A stretch of 64,000 bases of DNA, taken from assembly GCF_014207235.1 (NCBI RefSeq), contig NZ_JACHDA010000002.1, forward strand, positions 558,001 through 622,000, written 5' to 3'. The stretch comes from Sphingopyxis sp. JAI128. Its GTDB lineage: Bacteria > Pseudomonadota > Alphaproteobacteria > Sphingomonadales > Sphingomonadaceae. How positions within the stretch are numbered: position 1 is the first letter of the stretch; every line of letters begins with the position of its first letter. The translations under genes and the position numbers were made by a program. Shown piece by piece: positions 1 through 7,717 of this stretch. The notes under the pieces are model-generated. The model was not told where the DNA came from and searched no databases. It saw nothing but the letters and a program-made list of their open reading frames with translations.

Positions 1-278
1 AGCGCGCCGAACACCACCGCGGGGGTCACCAGATCCTTGTCGATGATCCCCTTGCCGATCGTCTCGGCAACCTTGTGTAGTTCGGGGAAGATGATCGACA
101 GGAAATATGCGGCGAAGTTGAAGAAGGCGGCGAACAGCACCGCCTGCACCGGGCGCAGCAGCCGCGTCGCGACGACCGTCGCGATGCTGTTCGCGGCATC
201 GTGCAGGCCGTTCAGGAAATCGAACGCCAGCGCCAGGATGACGAGGCCGACGAGGAGCGGGAAAGCGAGTTCGTGCAT
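1..278 (-). CDS. pit: Inorganic phosphate permease, PiT family (N-terminal part, cut by window edge)
   Basis: Low-affinity phosphate:cation symporter of the inner membrane. Only the first 92 codons are inside the window. They begin MHELAFPLLVGLVILALAF and contain the PiT signature FLNGLHDAANSIATVV in the first membrane helix, followed by a second hydrophobic stretch. The ATG at 278 lies 15 nt after the stop of the NUDIX-DUF47 gene on the same strand, behind a G-rich stretch that can serve as ribosome binding site. DUF47 and PiT genes are a classic pair in which the PhoU-like protein modulates the transporter, so co-transcription from the Pho-box promoter near 1.45-1.5 kb is likely. The family call is firm; the C-terminus cannot be judged. 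Confidence 0.9.
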   Translation of the reverse strand, partial: MHELAFPLLVGLVILALAFDFLNGLHDAANSIATVVATRLLRPVQAVLFAAFFNFAAYFLSIIFPELHKVAETIGKGIIDKDLVTPAVVFGA

Positions 279-293
279 GGTGGACGCCCCCGC

Positions 294-1418
294 TTATGCG
301 TGGTCGATAACCAGGCCGTCGATCTCGTTCGCAACATCCTCGAAACTGTCGGTGACGCGTTCGAGATGGCGGAAGAGTTCGCGAGTGATCAGGAAGCGCG
401 TCGGGTTCGCCTCGCCATGTTCCTTGAACAGGCGCTTGAGGCCCGCCGCGTGGATTTCGTCGGCATGTCCCTCCATACGAACGAGCCGCTCGGTAAGTTC
501 GTGAAGACGCGGGCCATTGGCCGAAATATTACGCAGCAGGGGCAATGCCTCGGCGGTCAGACGCGCGGCATCGACGATGATGCCGGCCATGTCGCGCATT
601 TCGGGCTCGAATTCTGTGACATCGTAAAGGTCGACCGCGCCCGCGGTCTTCTGCATTTCGTCGATCGCATCGTCCATCGAGGCGATGAGGTCGGTGATCG
701 CGCTACGGTCGAACGGGGTCAGGAAAGTACGGCGGACGGTCTGCAATACTTCGCGCGTGATCGCGTCGGCGTCATGCTCGCGTTCAATGATCTCCTGGAC
801 ATGGTCGGCCATGCCTTCGCCGCCCTGAAGCATGCGCGACAACGCATTCGCCCCGGCGACGAGCGTCGCGGCATGGCTTTCGAACAGTTCGAAGAAATTT
901 CCCTGTCGCGGCAGCAAACGCTGAAACCATGCGAACATCCAGCTAACCCCTGTCTTGTTTGCTACATTTTCGACCACTCCCCGCGGCTGGGCGGCGGCGC
1001 GAAAGCCGCTGTCGCCAAAGGAACGGATCAAGGCCTGTAAATCGGGCTCGTCGACTGCGGAGGCGGCGGCGTCGAACGCGAACCATTTGCGGTCGCGCTC
1101 GTCCATTTCCTTCCACTCGGCGAGTTCGTTGGTCACCGCGAGCGGAAAAACCTCGACATTGTACATGATCGACGCGCCGTTCGCGCGACGCTTGCGATAC
1201 TCATAGCTGCCGATCGGCGTCGGACAGACCGCGCCGATCACGCCAGCCTCTTCCTCGGCTTCGACCGCCGCGGCGGCGTGGCGCGTCATGCCTGTCAGCG
1301 GATTGCCCTTCGGCACAACCCAGCGCTTCGTCTCGCGCGAGGTAATAAGCAGAATCTCGGTCGGACCATCCTGCGCGGGGCCGCCGAATCGATAGGGAAG
1401 AACCGCGATCTGGCGCAT
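294..1418 (-). CDS. NUDIX domain fused to DUF47 (PhoU-like) phosphate transport regulator
   Basis: A single open frame of 374 codons joins two normally separate proteins. Residues 1-145 look like a NUDIX hydrolase of the diphosphoinositol/ApA type. The Nudix box starts at PKGNP and keeps the metal-binding EAEEEAGV glutamates, but the usual box Arg is Val and the usual upstream Glu is Met. Residues from about 161 form a complete 214-aa DUF47 protein (starts MFAWFQRLLPRQGNFFELFE), an all-helical PhoU relative that accompanies PiT permeases. An internal ATG at 936-938 has its own AGGGG nine bases upstream, so the DUF47 part may also be made separately. Just before that ATG another frame has a TAG, so a one-base shift would separate the genes. 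I start at the ATG at 1418 (AAGGA upstream) rather than a TTG three codons earlier. Fusion versus frameshift is unresolved. Confidence 0.85.
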   Translation of the reverse strand: MRQIAVLPYRFGGPAQDGPTEILLITSRETKRWVVPKGNPLTGMTRHAAAAVEAEEEAGVIGAVCPTPIGSYEYRKRRANGASIMYNVEVFPLAVTNELAEWKEMDERDRKWFAFDAAASAVDEPDLQALIRSFGDSGFRAAAQPRGVVENVANKTGVSWMFAWFQRLLPRQGNFFELFESHAATLVAGANALSRMLQGGEGMADHVQEIIEREHDADAITREVLQTVRRTFLTPFDRSAITDLIASMDDAIDEMQKTAGAVDLYDVTEFEPEMRDMAGIIVDAARLTAEALPLLRNISANGPRLHELTERLVRMEGHADEIHAAGLKRLFKEHGEANPTRFLITRELFRHLERVTDSFEDVANEIDGLVIDHA

Positions 1419-1453
1419 GAAGATCAATCCTTTCCTATAGTGGATGCCGCGCT

Positions 1454-1504
1454 ATGGCAGAATGATGACAATGGGGCTTCGCCCCTATGACAATAATGTG
1501 ACAG
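1454..1504 (-). promoter_or_regulatory. Two tandem Pho-box-like PhoB sites upstream of the NUDIX-DUF47-pit operon
   Basis: On the minus strand, 1504 to 1487 reads CTGTCAC-ATTA-TTGTCAT and 1471 to 1454 reads TTGTCAT-CATT-CTGCCAT. Each is two 7-base direct repeats with a 4-base spacer, the layout of the PhoB box (consensus CTGTCAT, 4 bases, CTGTCAT). The two boxes start 33 bases apart, about three helical turns. A TATAGG lies at 1434-1439, 14 bases downstream of the proximal box, a plausible -10. A GGGGC-TTC-GCCCC hairpin lies between the boxes. The genes downstream are phosphate-transport genes, which strengthens the reading. Confidence 0.75.
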
Positions 1505-1613
1505 CCACAAGGGAAGCTGGCCTTCCGCTGCGATACTTCCATCCCTGTCAATTCGATTGCAAAATGCAACGCGGTGCGTAAGCTGGCGCCAAAGAGAGAC
1601 GGGAGACGAGACG

Positions 1614-3149
1614 ATGGCAGATACTGCGACGAGGGAACGTCCGGCGGACGCGAAAGCTGCCCCGGTGGATCAGGACGTCCTGATCGTCGGCGCCGGCATT
1701 TCCGGCATCGGCATGGCGGTACATCTCCGGATGAACTGTCCCGACCGCAGCTTCGCCCTCGTCGAACGCCGTGAACAGCTCGGCGGCACATGGGACCTGT
1801 TCCGTTACCCCGGGATCCGGTCGGACAGCGACATGCACACATTGGGCTTCGTCTTCGAGCCATGGAAGCATGAAAAGTCGATCGCCGACGGCCCTTCGAT
1901 CCTCGAATATCTGAACCGTATCGTCGACGAACGCCATATCCGCGAACGCATCCGTTTCGACAGCAAGGTCGTCGGGGCAGACTGGGACAGCGCCGCCGCG
2001 CGCTGGACGGTGACGATGGAAGAAAGCACGGGCCGGACTTCGACGACGACGGCGCGCTGGCTTTATCTCGGCTCGGGCTACTACGACTATGACGAACCCT
2101 TCGATGCCCAGTTCGCGGGCCGCGAGGATTTCCAGGGCCAGATCATCCACCCGCAATTCTGGCCGAAAGATCTCGATTACAAGGACAAGAAGGTCGTGGT
2201 GATCGGGTCGGGCGCGACCGCGGTGACGATCGTTCCCTCGATGAAGGAAGCCGCGCACGTCACCATGCTCCAGCGCACGCCGACCTGGTATTTCATCCGT
2301 CCTGCGAAGGACGGCTTCGCCAATTTCCTGCGCAAGATCCTGCCCGAAGAACTGGCCTACAAGATCACACGCTACAAGAATGTGAAGTTGCAGGACATCA
2401 GCTTCCGCCGGGCGCGGACCCAGCCGCATAAGGTCAGGGATTTCCTGACCAAGAAATTGAAGGCGGCGCTGGGCAATCGCTATGACGAAAAGGCGTTCAC
2501 GCCGCCGTACGACCCGTGGGACCAGCGGCTGTGCCTCGTCCCCGACGCCGATTTCTTCGAAGCAATGAAGGCCGACAAGGCTTCGGTGGTCACCGACCAT
2601 ATCGAAAAATTCGACGCGACCGGCATCCAGCTAAAATCGGGCAAGCATCTCGACGCCGATATCATCATCACCGCGACGGGGCTGAAGCTCGCGGTCGCGG
2701 GCAAGATTCCGGTTCGTGTGGACGGCGCGCCGGTCAATTGGCACGACCATTTCTATTACAAGGCGTGCATGTTTTCGAACGTCCCGAACTTTTCGGCCGT
2801 TTTCGGCTATCTCAACGCCAGCTGGACGCTCCGCGCCGACATCGTATCCGAATATGTCTGCCGCGTGCTCAACCATATGCGCGATACCGGAACCACGGTC
2901 GCGACGCCCGTCCTTGCCGATCCGTCGAGCCTTGAAGAGGAAAATGTCTTCGACTTTTCCTCAGGCTATATCCAGCGTTCGCTGCACATCATGCCCAAAA
3001 GCACGGCCACCCTCCCTTGGCGCCTCAGCCAAAATTATGTGCAGGACCGGATCGACATGCGCACGGGCGCGATAGCGGACGGCGTTTTGACGTTCGGTCA
3101 CGCCAAAGCCGCGGCGGCGGCGCCAGCCGAACTCGAAGCGGCTGAGTAA
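1614..3149 (+). CDS. Flavin-containing monooxygenase, Baeyer-Villiger type
   Basis: Soluble 511-aa FAD/NADPH enzyme expected to insert one oxygen atom next to a ketone (Baeyer-Villiger) or to oxidise N/S centres. Two Rossmann motifs are visible: VLIVGAGISGIG near residue 26 for FAD, and VVVIGSGATAV near residue 195 for NADPH. Between them, at residues 173-184, FQGQIIHPQFWP fits the Baeyer-Villiger fingerprint FxGxxxHxxxWP exactly. The early GGTWDLFRYPGIRSDSDM block is also typical of this group. I take the ATG at 1614, preceded by GGGAGACGAG, rather than a TTG at 1557. It is monocistronic and divergent from the phosphate operon. The substrate cannot be read from sequence. Confidence 0.9.
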   Translation: MADTATRERPADAKAAPVDQDVLIVGAGISGIGMAVHLRMNCPDRSFALVERREQLGGTWDLFRYPGIRSDSDMHTLGFVFEPWKHEKSIADGPSILEYLNRIVDERHIRERIRFDSKVVGADWDSAAARWTVTMEESTGRTSTTTARWLYLGSGYYDYDEPFDAQFAGREDFQGQIIHPQFWPKDLDYKDKKVVVIGSGATAVTIVPSMKEAAHVTMLQRTPTWYFIRPAKDGFANFLRKILPEELAYKITRYKNVKLQDISFRRARTQPHKVRDFLTKKLKAALGNRYDEKAFTPPYDPWDQRLCLVPDADFFEAMKADKASVVTDHIEKFDATGIQLKSGKHLDADIIITATGLKLAVAGKIPVRVDGAPVNWHDHFYYKACMFSNVPNFSAVFGYLNASWTLRADIVSEYVCRVLNHMRDTGTTVATPVLADPSSLEEENVFDFSSGYIQRSLHIMPKSTATLPWRLSQNYVQDRIDMRTGAIADGVLTFGHAKAAAAAPAELEAAE

Positions 3150-3153
3150 TATT

Positions 3154-3226
3154 CGTCATTGCGAGTGAAACGAAGCAATCTAGGGCTGGCGCAAACCGCT
3201 CTGGAATTGCTTCGTTCGCAATGACG
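3154..3226. repeat. Palindromic REP-like element of the CGTCATTGCGAG type
   Basis: The left arm CGTCATTGCGAG...GAAGCAAT is mirrored by ATTGCTTCG...CGCAATGACG, giving an imperfect inverted repeat of about 30 bases per arm around a short centre. This end sequence is a widespread intergenic repeat type in bacteria. It sits 4 nt after the monooxygenase stop and before a convergent gene, where it could act as a bidirectional terminator or mRNA-end stabiliser. Confidence 0.75.
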
Positions 3227-3235
3227 GCGGTGATA

Positions 3236-3418
3236 TCAATCCGCGTGTTCGGGCTTGCCTCTGGTCGATCCCTTGGCAAAATCCGTGAGCTGCTTTTCGG
3301 TCATGCTATCGATCATTTGCTTAGATGCACCCTTCAGCTTCGATTTGGGTGTTTCGCCGCGCTTGGCGCTGAGCGCGGCGCCAGCGGCCTTTTGCTGCGC
3401 TTTCGATTTGGCAGGCAT
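3236..3418 (-). CDS. DUF3008 family small basic protein
   Basis: A 60-aa lysine-rich protein beginning MPAKSKAQQKAAGAALSAKR, the hallmark start of the DUF3008 family common in proteobacteria. The function of the family is unknown. The sequence is hydrophilic and carries repeated small/basic residues, with a short SKQMIDSMTEKQLTDFA helix near the C-terminus. A clear AAGGAG lies about eight bases upstream of the ATG at 3418. The gene is 23 nt downstream of the stop of the SDR gene on the same strand, so it may share its transcript. SDRs of this stress-induced type often sit near such small basic proteins, which suggests a general stress context (inference). Confidence 0.85.
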   Translation of the reverse strand: MPAKSKAQQKAAGAALSAKRGETPKSKLKGASKQMIDSMTEKQLTDFAKGSTRGKPEHAD

Positions 3419-3441
3419 CGTCCTTCTCCTTTGCCGCCCCG

Positions 3442-4377
3442 CTATCCGTTAACGATCGTGCCGCCATTCGGATGCAGCACCTGACCCGACATATAGCTGC
3501 TGTCGTCGCAAGCGAGGAAAAGGAAGCAGGGCGCGACTTCGTTGGGTTCGCCCGGTCGTTTCATCGGCGTACCTTCGCCGAAGGTCGCCACCTTTTCGGC
3601 CGGCGCGCCGCCACGGGGATTGAGCGGGGTCCAGATCGGCCCCGGCGCAACGCCGTTCACGCGAATGCCCTTTTCCACCAGATTTTCGCTGAGCGAGCGG
3701 GTGAAGGCCGTGATCGCGCCCTTGGTCGCGCTGTAATCGAGCAGGCCCTTCGACCCCTGATACATGGTGACGCTGGTGCAATTGACGATCGCCGAACCTT
3801 TTTTGAGATGCGGGAGCGCCGCCTGCACCAGATAGAACATTCCGAAGATGTTGGTCGCGAACGTCTGTTGCAGCTGTTCGGGGCCGATATCGCGGATGTC
3901 GGCGGCGGGGTGCTGTTCGCCGGCATTGTTTACGAGGATATCCAGTCGGCCGAGTTTATCGACCGTCTGCGCAACGATCCTTTCGCCCGCCTTGGGCTTT
4001 CCGACATCGGCCTTGATCGCAATCGCGCGGCGGCCTTCGGCTTCGACGATCGCCGCGGTCTCGACTGCGTCAGACCGGTTTTCAAAATAGACGACCGCGA
4101 TGTCGGCGCCTTCGCGGGCGAAGAGCGCACAAACCGCCCGCCCGATGCCGCTGTCGCCCCCGGTCACGATCGCCACCTTTCCGGCAAGCCGTCCCGATCC
4201 GGGGTAGCGCGGTTGCCATTTGGGCGCGCGGGCGAGGTCCGCCTCGCGGTCCGACGGCGGATCGGCGATCGTTTTGGTGGCGCCGACGTCGCGCCGCAGT
4301 TTCGCGGCCGCGCTTTGCTTGCCCTTCTTTTCCTTGCTGCTTTCGCCGACCTTGCCGGCTTTAGGCTGTTTCGCCAC
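3442..4377 (-). CDS. SDR family oxidoreductase (YhxD/YdaD-like, stress-type)
   Basis: A 311-aa short-chain dehydrogenase. An N-terminal 60-residue lysine-rich tail precedes the NAD(P)-binding motif TGGDSGIGRAV. Then follow VNNAGEQ, the catalytic Ser in NCTSVTMYQ, YSATKGA (YxxxK) and the post-catalytic VAPGPIWTPLNP. The long extension and GGDSGIG variant match the general-stress-protein branch of SDRs. I use the GTG at 4377, preceded by GGAG eight bases upstream; no earlier start fits, because the frame upstream runs through the lipoprotein gene. It lies 14 nt after that gene's stop, so the two are probably co-transcribed. Substrate unknown. Confidence 0.88.
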   Translation of the reverse strand: MAKQPKAGKVGESSKEKKGKQSAAAKLRRDVGATKTIADPPSDREADLARAPKWQPRYPGSGRLAGKVAIVTGGDSGIGRAVCALFAREGADIAVVYFENRSDAVETAAIVEAEGRRAIAIKADVGKPKAGERIVAQTVDKLGRLDILVNNAGEQHPAADIRDIGPEQLQQTFATNIFGMFYLVQAALPHLKKGSAIVNCTSVTMYQGSKGLLDYSATKGAITAFTRSLSENLVEKGIRVNGVAPGPIWTPLNPRGGAPAEKVATFGEGTPMKRPGEPNEVAPCFLFLACDDSSYMSGQVLHPNGGTIVNG

Positions 4378-4391
4378 GGTTCGTTCTCCAT

Positions 4392-5225
4392 TCAATTGAT
4401 GGGCAGGAAATCGCGCGCAAATTCGTCCTTGACCGCCTTGGCCAGCGCGCCGGTGATTGGGACATTGATCTTGTAGCTGCCCTCGGCAAAGGGGCCGACC
4501 TCGTAGGGGGAGATCGCAATCGTCAGGCGATCGAGATAGCGGCCATCGGACGATCCCAGCCAGACGGTCTGCGCCGAAGCGGGCGGACATTTGGCGAAGG
4601 GGCTGTCCGGCGCGTCGTCGGCAACGATGCCCTTGGCCGCCTTGGCGCGCTTGATGCCGGCACAGAAGGAATCGCGGATCGCGGCGTCGAACGCCTCGCT
4701 GCTCTTGAACAGGTCGAGCGGTTTGCGCTGCTTGCGACGGTTGCGATCCCATATCAGCGTGTCGAAACTCTTCATACCGTGCGCGCCGCCCATATAGGTT
4801 TCGATTTCGGCGGACAGGCTGAGGAAGCGCGGGGTGTTGGTCACGCGTTGCCAGCTCTGAAGATGGCTGTGGCGACGATAGGGGAAACCGCCCTTTTCCG
4901 CCGCAGCCTTGTCGCGCCTCGCGGCCGCAACGAGCGCGTCGCGCTTCGTCGCCCGGTCGCTGTTGAGGAACGCTGCGAGCTCGGGGATGGCGGCCGCATC
5001 GCGCGGATAGGCGTAGGTAAACTCAACCAGATCGTCGGTTTCGTTCACTTTTGACGCCGGAGCGCTTTTGGCGGCAATATGGGCCGGCCCGTCGGGGGGG
5101 GCGCCGGGAACAGATGCCGCCGCGACCATTTTCTCGGTGGTCGGCTTGTCCTCGGAACATCCCGCCAGCAGCATGGTGGCGGCCAGGGTCGCAATGGCGT
5201 TTCGCCAAGTCTTTTCGTTCGTCAT
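4392..5225 (-). CDS. Lipoprotein with DUF4163/DUF3298 (RsiV-like) domains
   Basis: A 277-aa exported protein. The N-terminus MTNEKTWRNAIATLAATMLLAGC is a lipoprotein signal with lipobox LAGC, so it should be lipid-anchored in the envelope. The body has the DUF4163/DUF3298 pattern: an alkaline FTYAYP strand, then FLSLSAEIETYMGGAHGM, then a C-terminal half with SSDGRYLDRLTIAISPYEVGPFAEG. In other bacteria this fold is found in RsiV anti-sigma factors, where it binds lysozyme, but no sigma factor or anti-sigma segment is seen here, so that role is not implied. The downstream SDR follows by 14 nt. No strong ribosome binding site is visible; the start is chosen for the signal peptide. Confidence 0.75.
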   Translation of the reverse strand: MTNEKTWRNAIATLAATMLLAGCSEDKPTTEKMVAAASVPGAPPDGPAHIAAKSAPASKVNETDDLVEFTYAYPRDAAAIPELAAFLNSDRATKRDALVAAARRDKAAAEKGGFPYRRHSHLQSWQRVTNTPRFLSLSAEIETYMGGAHGMKSFDTLIWDRNRRKQRKPLDLFKSSEAFDAAIRDSFCAGIKRAKAAKGIVADDAPDSPFAKCPPASAQTVWLGSSDGRYLDRLTIAISPYEVGPFAEGSYKINVPITGALAKAVKDEFARDFLPIN

Positions 5226-5280
5226 GCCGGCACAACGCAAGGAATCGACAAAATATCCCTGGCGGCCTAGCACCACGGGT

Positions 5281-6693
5281 ATGATAGACTATTCCGACAT
5301 GATCCAGCCCGACAAGGGACAGGACGCCCGCGCGATCCATCTGGTCGACAAGAAGAGCTATGACGAATGGCTGAAAAGCCGCAGTGCACGCGAGCGCGCG
5401 CATCTTGCGGCCGTCGGCTTCAAACCCGACGCTTTCGTCCACGCGATCCTGCCTGGCGACGATCCCGAAAAATGGGCGGTCGTCACGACCGTTGCGAACG
5501 TCGAGAGCCTGTCGGCTTGGTGCCTTGCGAAGCTGGGACAAATCTTGCCCGAAGGCCATTATCGCGTCGAAGGCCGGCAGCCGGGCAAGGCCTTGTTCGG
5601 CTGGATGAGCGCGCAATATCGCTTCGACGCTTATAAATCGAAGCCGCCGACCAAGGGCCCGCGTGTCCTGTTGACCACCGACGTCGGCGCGATTGCGCCG
5701 ATGGTCGCCGAGGTCCGCGCCGTTGCGCTCGTCCGCGACCTGGTGAACACTCCAGCCGCCGACATGGGGCCCGCGGCGATTGAGAAGGCGGCCGAACGCA
5801 TCGCCAAGGCGCACGGCGGCACGCTGACCGTCACCAAGGGCGAAGCGCTCGAACAGGGCTATCCCATGATCCATGCCGTCGGCCGCGCCGCGGCCAAGCA
5901 TCACGCCCCGCGCCTGATCGAGATCGAATGGGGCAAAGACGGCCACCCGCGCGTCGCGCTGGTCGGCAAGGGGATCAGCTTCGACAGCGGGGGACTCGAT
6001 ATCAAGCCCGCGGCGGGCATGCGGTTGATGAAGAAGGATATGGGCGGCGCCGCGCATGTCCTCGCGCTCGCCGAACTGGTGATGGCGAGCGGGCTGCCGA
6101 TACGACTCCACTGCCTTGTCGCCGCCGCCGAAAACGCGATTTCATCCGATGCCTTCCGCCCGGGCGACGTGCTCAAGAGTCGGCTCGGCCTGACGGTCGA
6201 GATTGGCAATACCGATGCCGAAGGCCGGTTGGTTCTGGGCGATGCGCTGGCGAAGGCGGGCGAAGCCAAGCCCGAATTGATCGTCGATTTCGCGACGCTG
6301 ACCGGCGCAGCGCGCGTCGCACTGGGTCCCGACCTGCCGCCGCTGTTCGCTAACGACGACGCGCTCGCCGACGCCATGCTCGCGGGCGGGATCGAACGCG
6401 ACGATCCGCTATGGCGGATGCCGCTGTGGGATGGCTATGCCGATCTGCTCGAAACCGACATCGCCGACCTCGGCAATGCGGGCAGTTCGCCCTTCGCCGG
6501 ATCGATCACTGCCGCCCTGTTCCTTAAGCGCTTCGTTCCCGAAAATGCCCTGTGGGCGCACCTCGACACCTTCGCTTGGCGCCCGTCGGCGAAGCCCGGG
6601 CGCCCCAAGGGCGGCGCCGCGCTGGGGCTGCGCGCGGCGTGGGCAATGCTTCAGTCGCGGTACGACCGGCGCGGAAAAATCGAACATTCTTGA
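5281..6693 (+). CDS. M17 family leucyl aminopeptidase
   Basis: A 470-aa cytosolic zinc/manganese aminopeptidase that removes N-terminal residues from peptides. The C-terminal catalytic domain shows GKGISFDSGGLDIKP, MKKDMGGAA and the family signature NTDAEGRLVLGDAL, which supply the metal ligands and catalytic Lys/Arg. The N-terminal domain is divergent from E. coli PepA, as in the shorter alphaproteobacterial branch. ATGs at 5281 and 5299 are both possible; neither has a strong ribosome binding site, and the first is used. It is divergent from the lipoprotein gene. An NlpC/P60 protease follows at 76 nt; this pairing suggests handling of wall or short peptides (inference). Confidence 0.92.
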   Translation: MIDYSDMIQPDKGQDARAIHLVDKKSYDEWLKSRSARERAHLAAVGFKPDAFVHAILPGDDPEKWAVVTTVANVESLSAWCLAKLGQILPEGHYRVEGRQPGKALFGWMSAQYRFDAYKSKPPTKGPRVLLTTDVGAIAPMVAEVRAVALVRDLVNTPAADMGPAAIEKAAERIAKAHGGTLTVTKGEALEQGYPMIHAVGRAAAKHHAPRLIEIEWGKDGHPRVALVGKGISFDSGGLDIKPAAGMRLMKKDMGGAAHVLALAELVMASGLPIRLHCLVAAAENAISSDAFRPGDVLKSRLGLTVEIGNTDAEGRLVLGDALAKAGEAKPELIVDFATLTGAARVALGPDLPPLFANDDALADAMLAGGIERDDPLWRMPLWDGYADLLETDIADLGNAGSSPFAGSITAALFLKRFVPENALWAHLDTFAWRPSAKPGRPKGGAALGLRAAWAMLQSRYDRRGKIEHS

Positions 6694-6768
6694 TCAAGCG
6701 GGTCTTGCTGGTCTAATGGCGCGCGATTGTCCGCACCATGCGGGCCTCGGGTTTCAACAGGACGGCCA

Positions 6769-7713
6769 GTGATAGCAGAAAGCGGCGAGAATTCAGCGAC
6801 CAATCGCGTGCGCATGGGGCGCCCCGGTGCCGCCGGTGCTGGCCGCAACCGTTTCGGCCTCACCGGTGCGTCGCAGGCTTTCGATCCGCGCGTCGTCGCG
6901 ATCCGTCCCGATCTCGCCGACATTGCCGTCGCCGGGACGCATTTCGCGCCGCATTATGCCGCACCGATGATGCGCAGCGGCGTGCTGCCGGCAACGGCGC
7001 TGCGTGCCACCCCCTCGGTCGATGCCGACATGACGAGCGAACTGCTGTTCGGCGAAGGCTTTGCGCTGCTCGACCTCACCGGCGGCTGGGCCTGGGGATA
7101 TTGCCTTTCCGACCATTATGTCGGCTATCTCGCGGCCGATGCGCTGGCCGGGCCGATCGCGCCGACACACTGCGTCGCGGCAATCGAGGCGATGTTGCAC
7201 AGCGCACCCGACGCCGCCAGCGGCGGCCCGGCCATCCTGCCGCGCGGCGCGCTCGTGATGGGCGAACCCGAGGGCGAGTGGCTCGCAACGTCGCATGGCT
7301 ATCTGCCGCTCGCGGCGCTTGCCGATGTCGGCACGTCCGATAAGGACCCCGCCGGCATCGCCGAGCAGATGGTCGACACCCCCTATCTGTGGGGCGGGCG
7401 GACAATGACGGGCATCGACTGTTCGGGGCTCGTCCAACTTGCCTGGGGTGCTGCCGGCGTCCCGCTGCCACGCGACAGCGACCTGCAATTCGCTGCGCTC
7501 GGCGCAGACAAGAATGTCGATCCAGCGAGCCTCGCGCGCGGCGACCTCGTCTTCTTTCCCGGCCATGTCGGCATCATGGCCGACGAGCGGAATATCATCC
7601 ATGCCAGCCGACGATGGATGGCGGTGAAGGTTGAGCCGCTGGCCGACGTCATCGCGCGTTCGGCCGCAAAGGACCATGATCCGCCGGTGAGCGGATATAA
7701 AAGACTGCGATAA
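6769..7713 (+). CDS. NlpC/P60 family cysteine peptidase with SH3-like N-terminal region
   Basis: A 314-aa C40 peptidase that cleaves D-glutamyl-meso-diaminopimelate bonds in wall peptides in related proteins. The C-terminal third contains TPYLWGGRTMTGIDCSGLVQ with nucleophile Cys218, and FFPGHVGIM with general-base His266. The preceding region (about residues 60-190) has the beta-rich pattern of tandem SH3b domains. No signal peptide is visible, so it may act on recycled peptides in the cytosol with the aminopeptidase upstream. The GTG at 6769 is preceded by AGGA six bases upstream; an ATG at 6814 is an alternative. argC follows after 4 nt. Confidence 0.9.
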   Translation: MIAESGENSATNRVRMGRPGAAGAGRNRFGLTGASQAFDPRVVAIRPDLADIAVAGTHFAPHYAAPMMRSGVLPATALRATPSVDADMTSELLFGEGFALLDLTGGWAWGYCLSDHYVGYLAADALAGPIAPTHCVAAIEAMLHSAPDAASGGPAILPRGALVMGEPEGEWLATSHGYLPLAALADVGTSDKDPAGIAEQMVDTPYLWGGRTMTGIDCSGLVQLAWGAAGVPLPRDSDLQFAALGADKNVDPASLARGDLVFFPGHVGIMADERNIIHASRRWMAVKVEPLADVIARSAAKDHDPPVSGYKRLR

Positions 7714-7717
7714 CATC

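Noticed and set aside
4392-5225. DUF4163/DUF3298 lipoprotein as anti-sigma factor RsiV
   Set aside because: It lacks an N-terminal cytoplasmic anti-sigma segment and no sigma factor gene is next to it.
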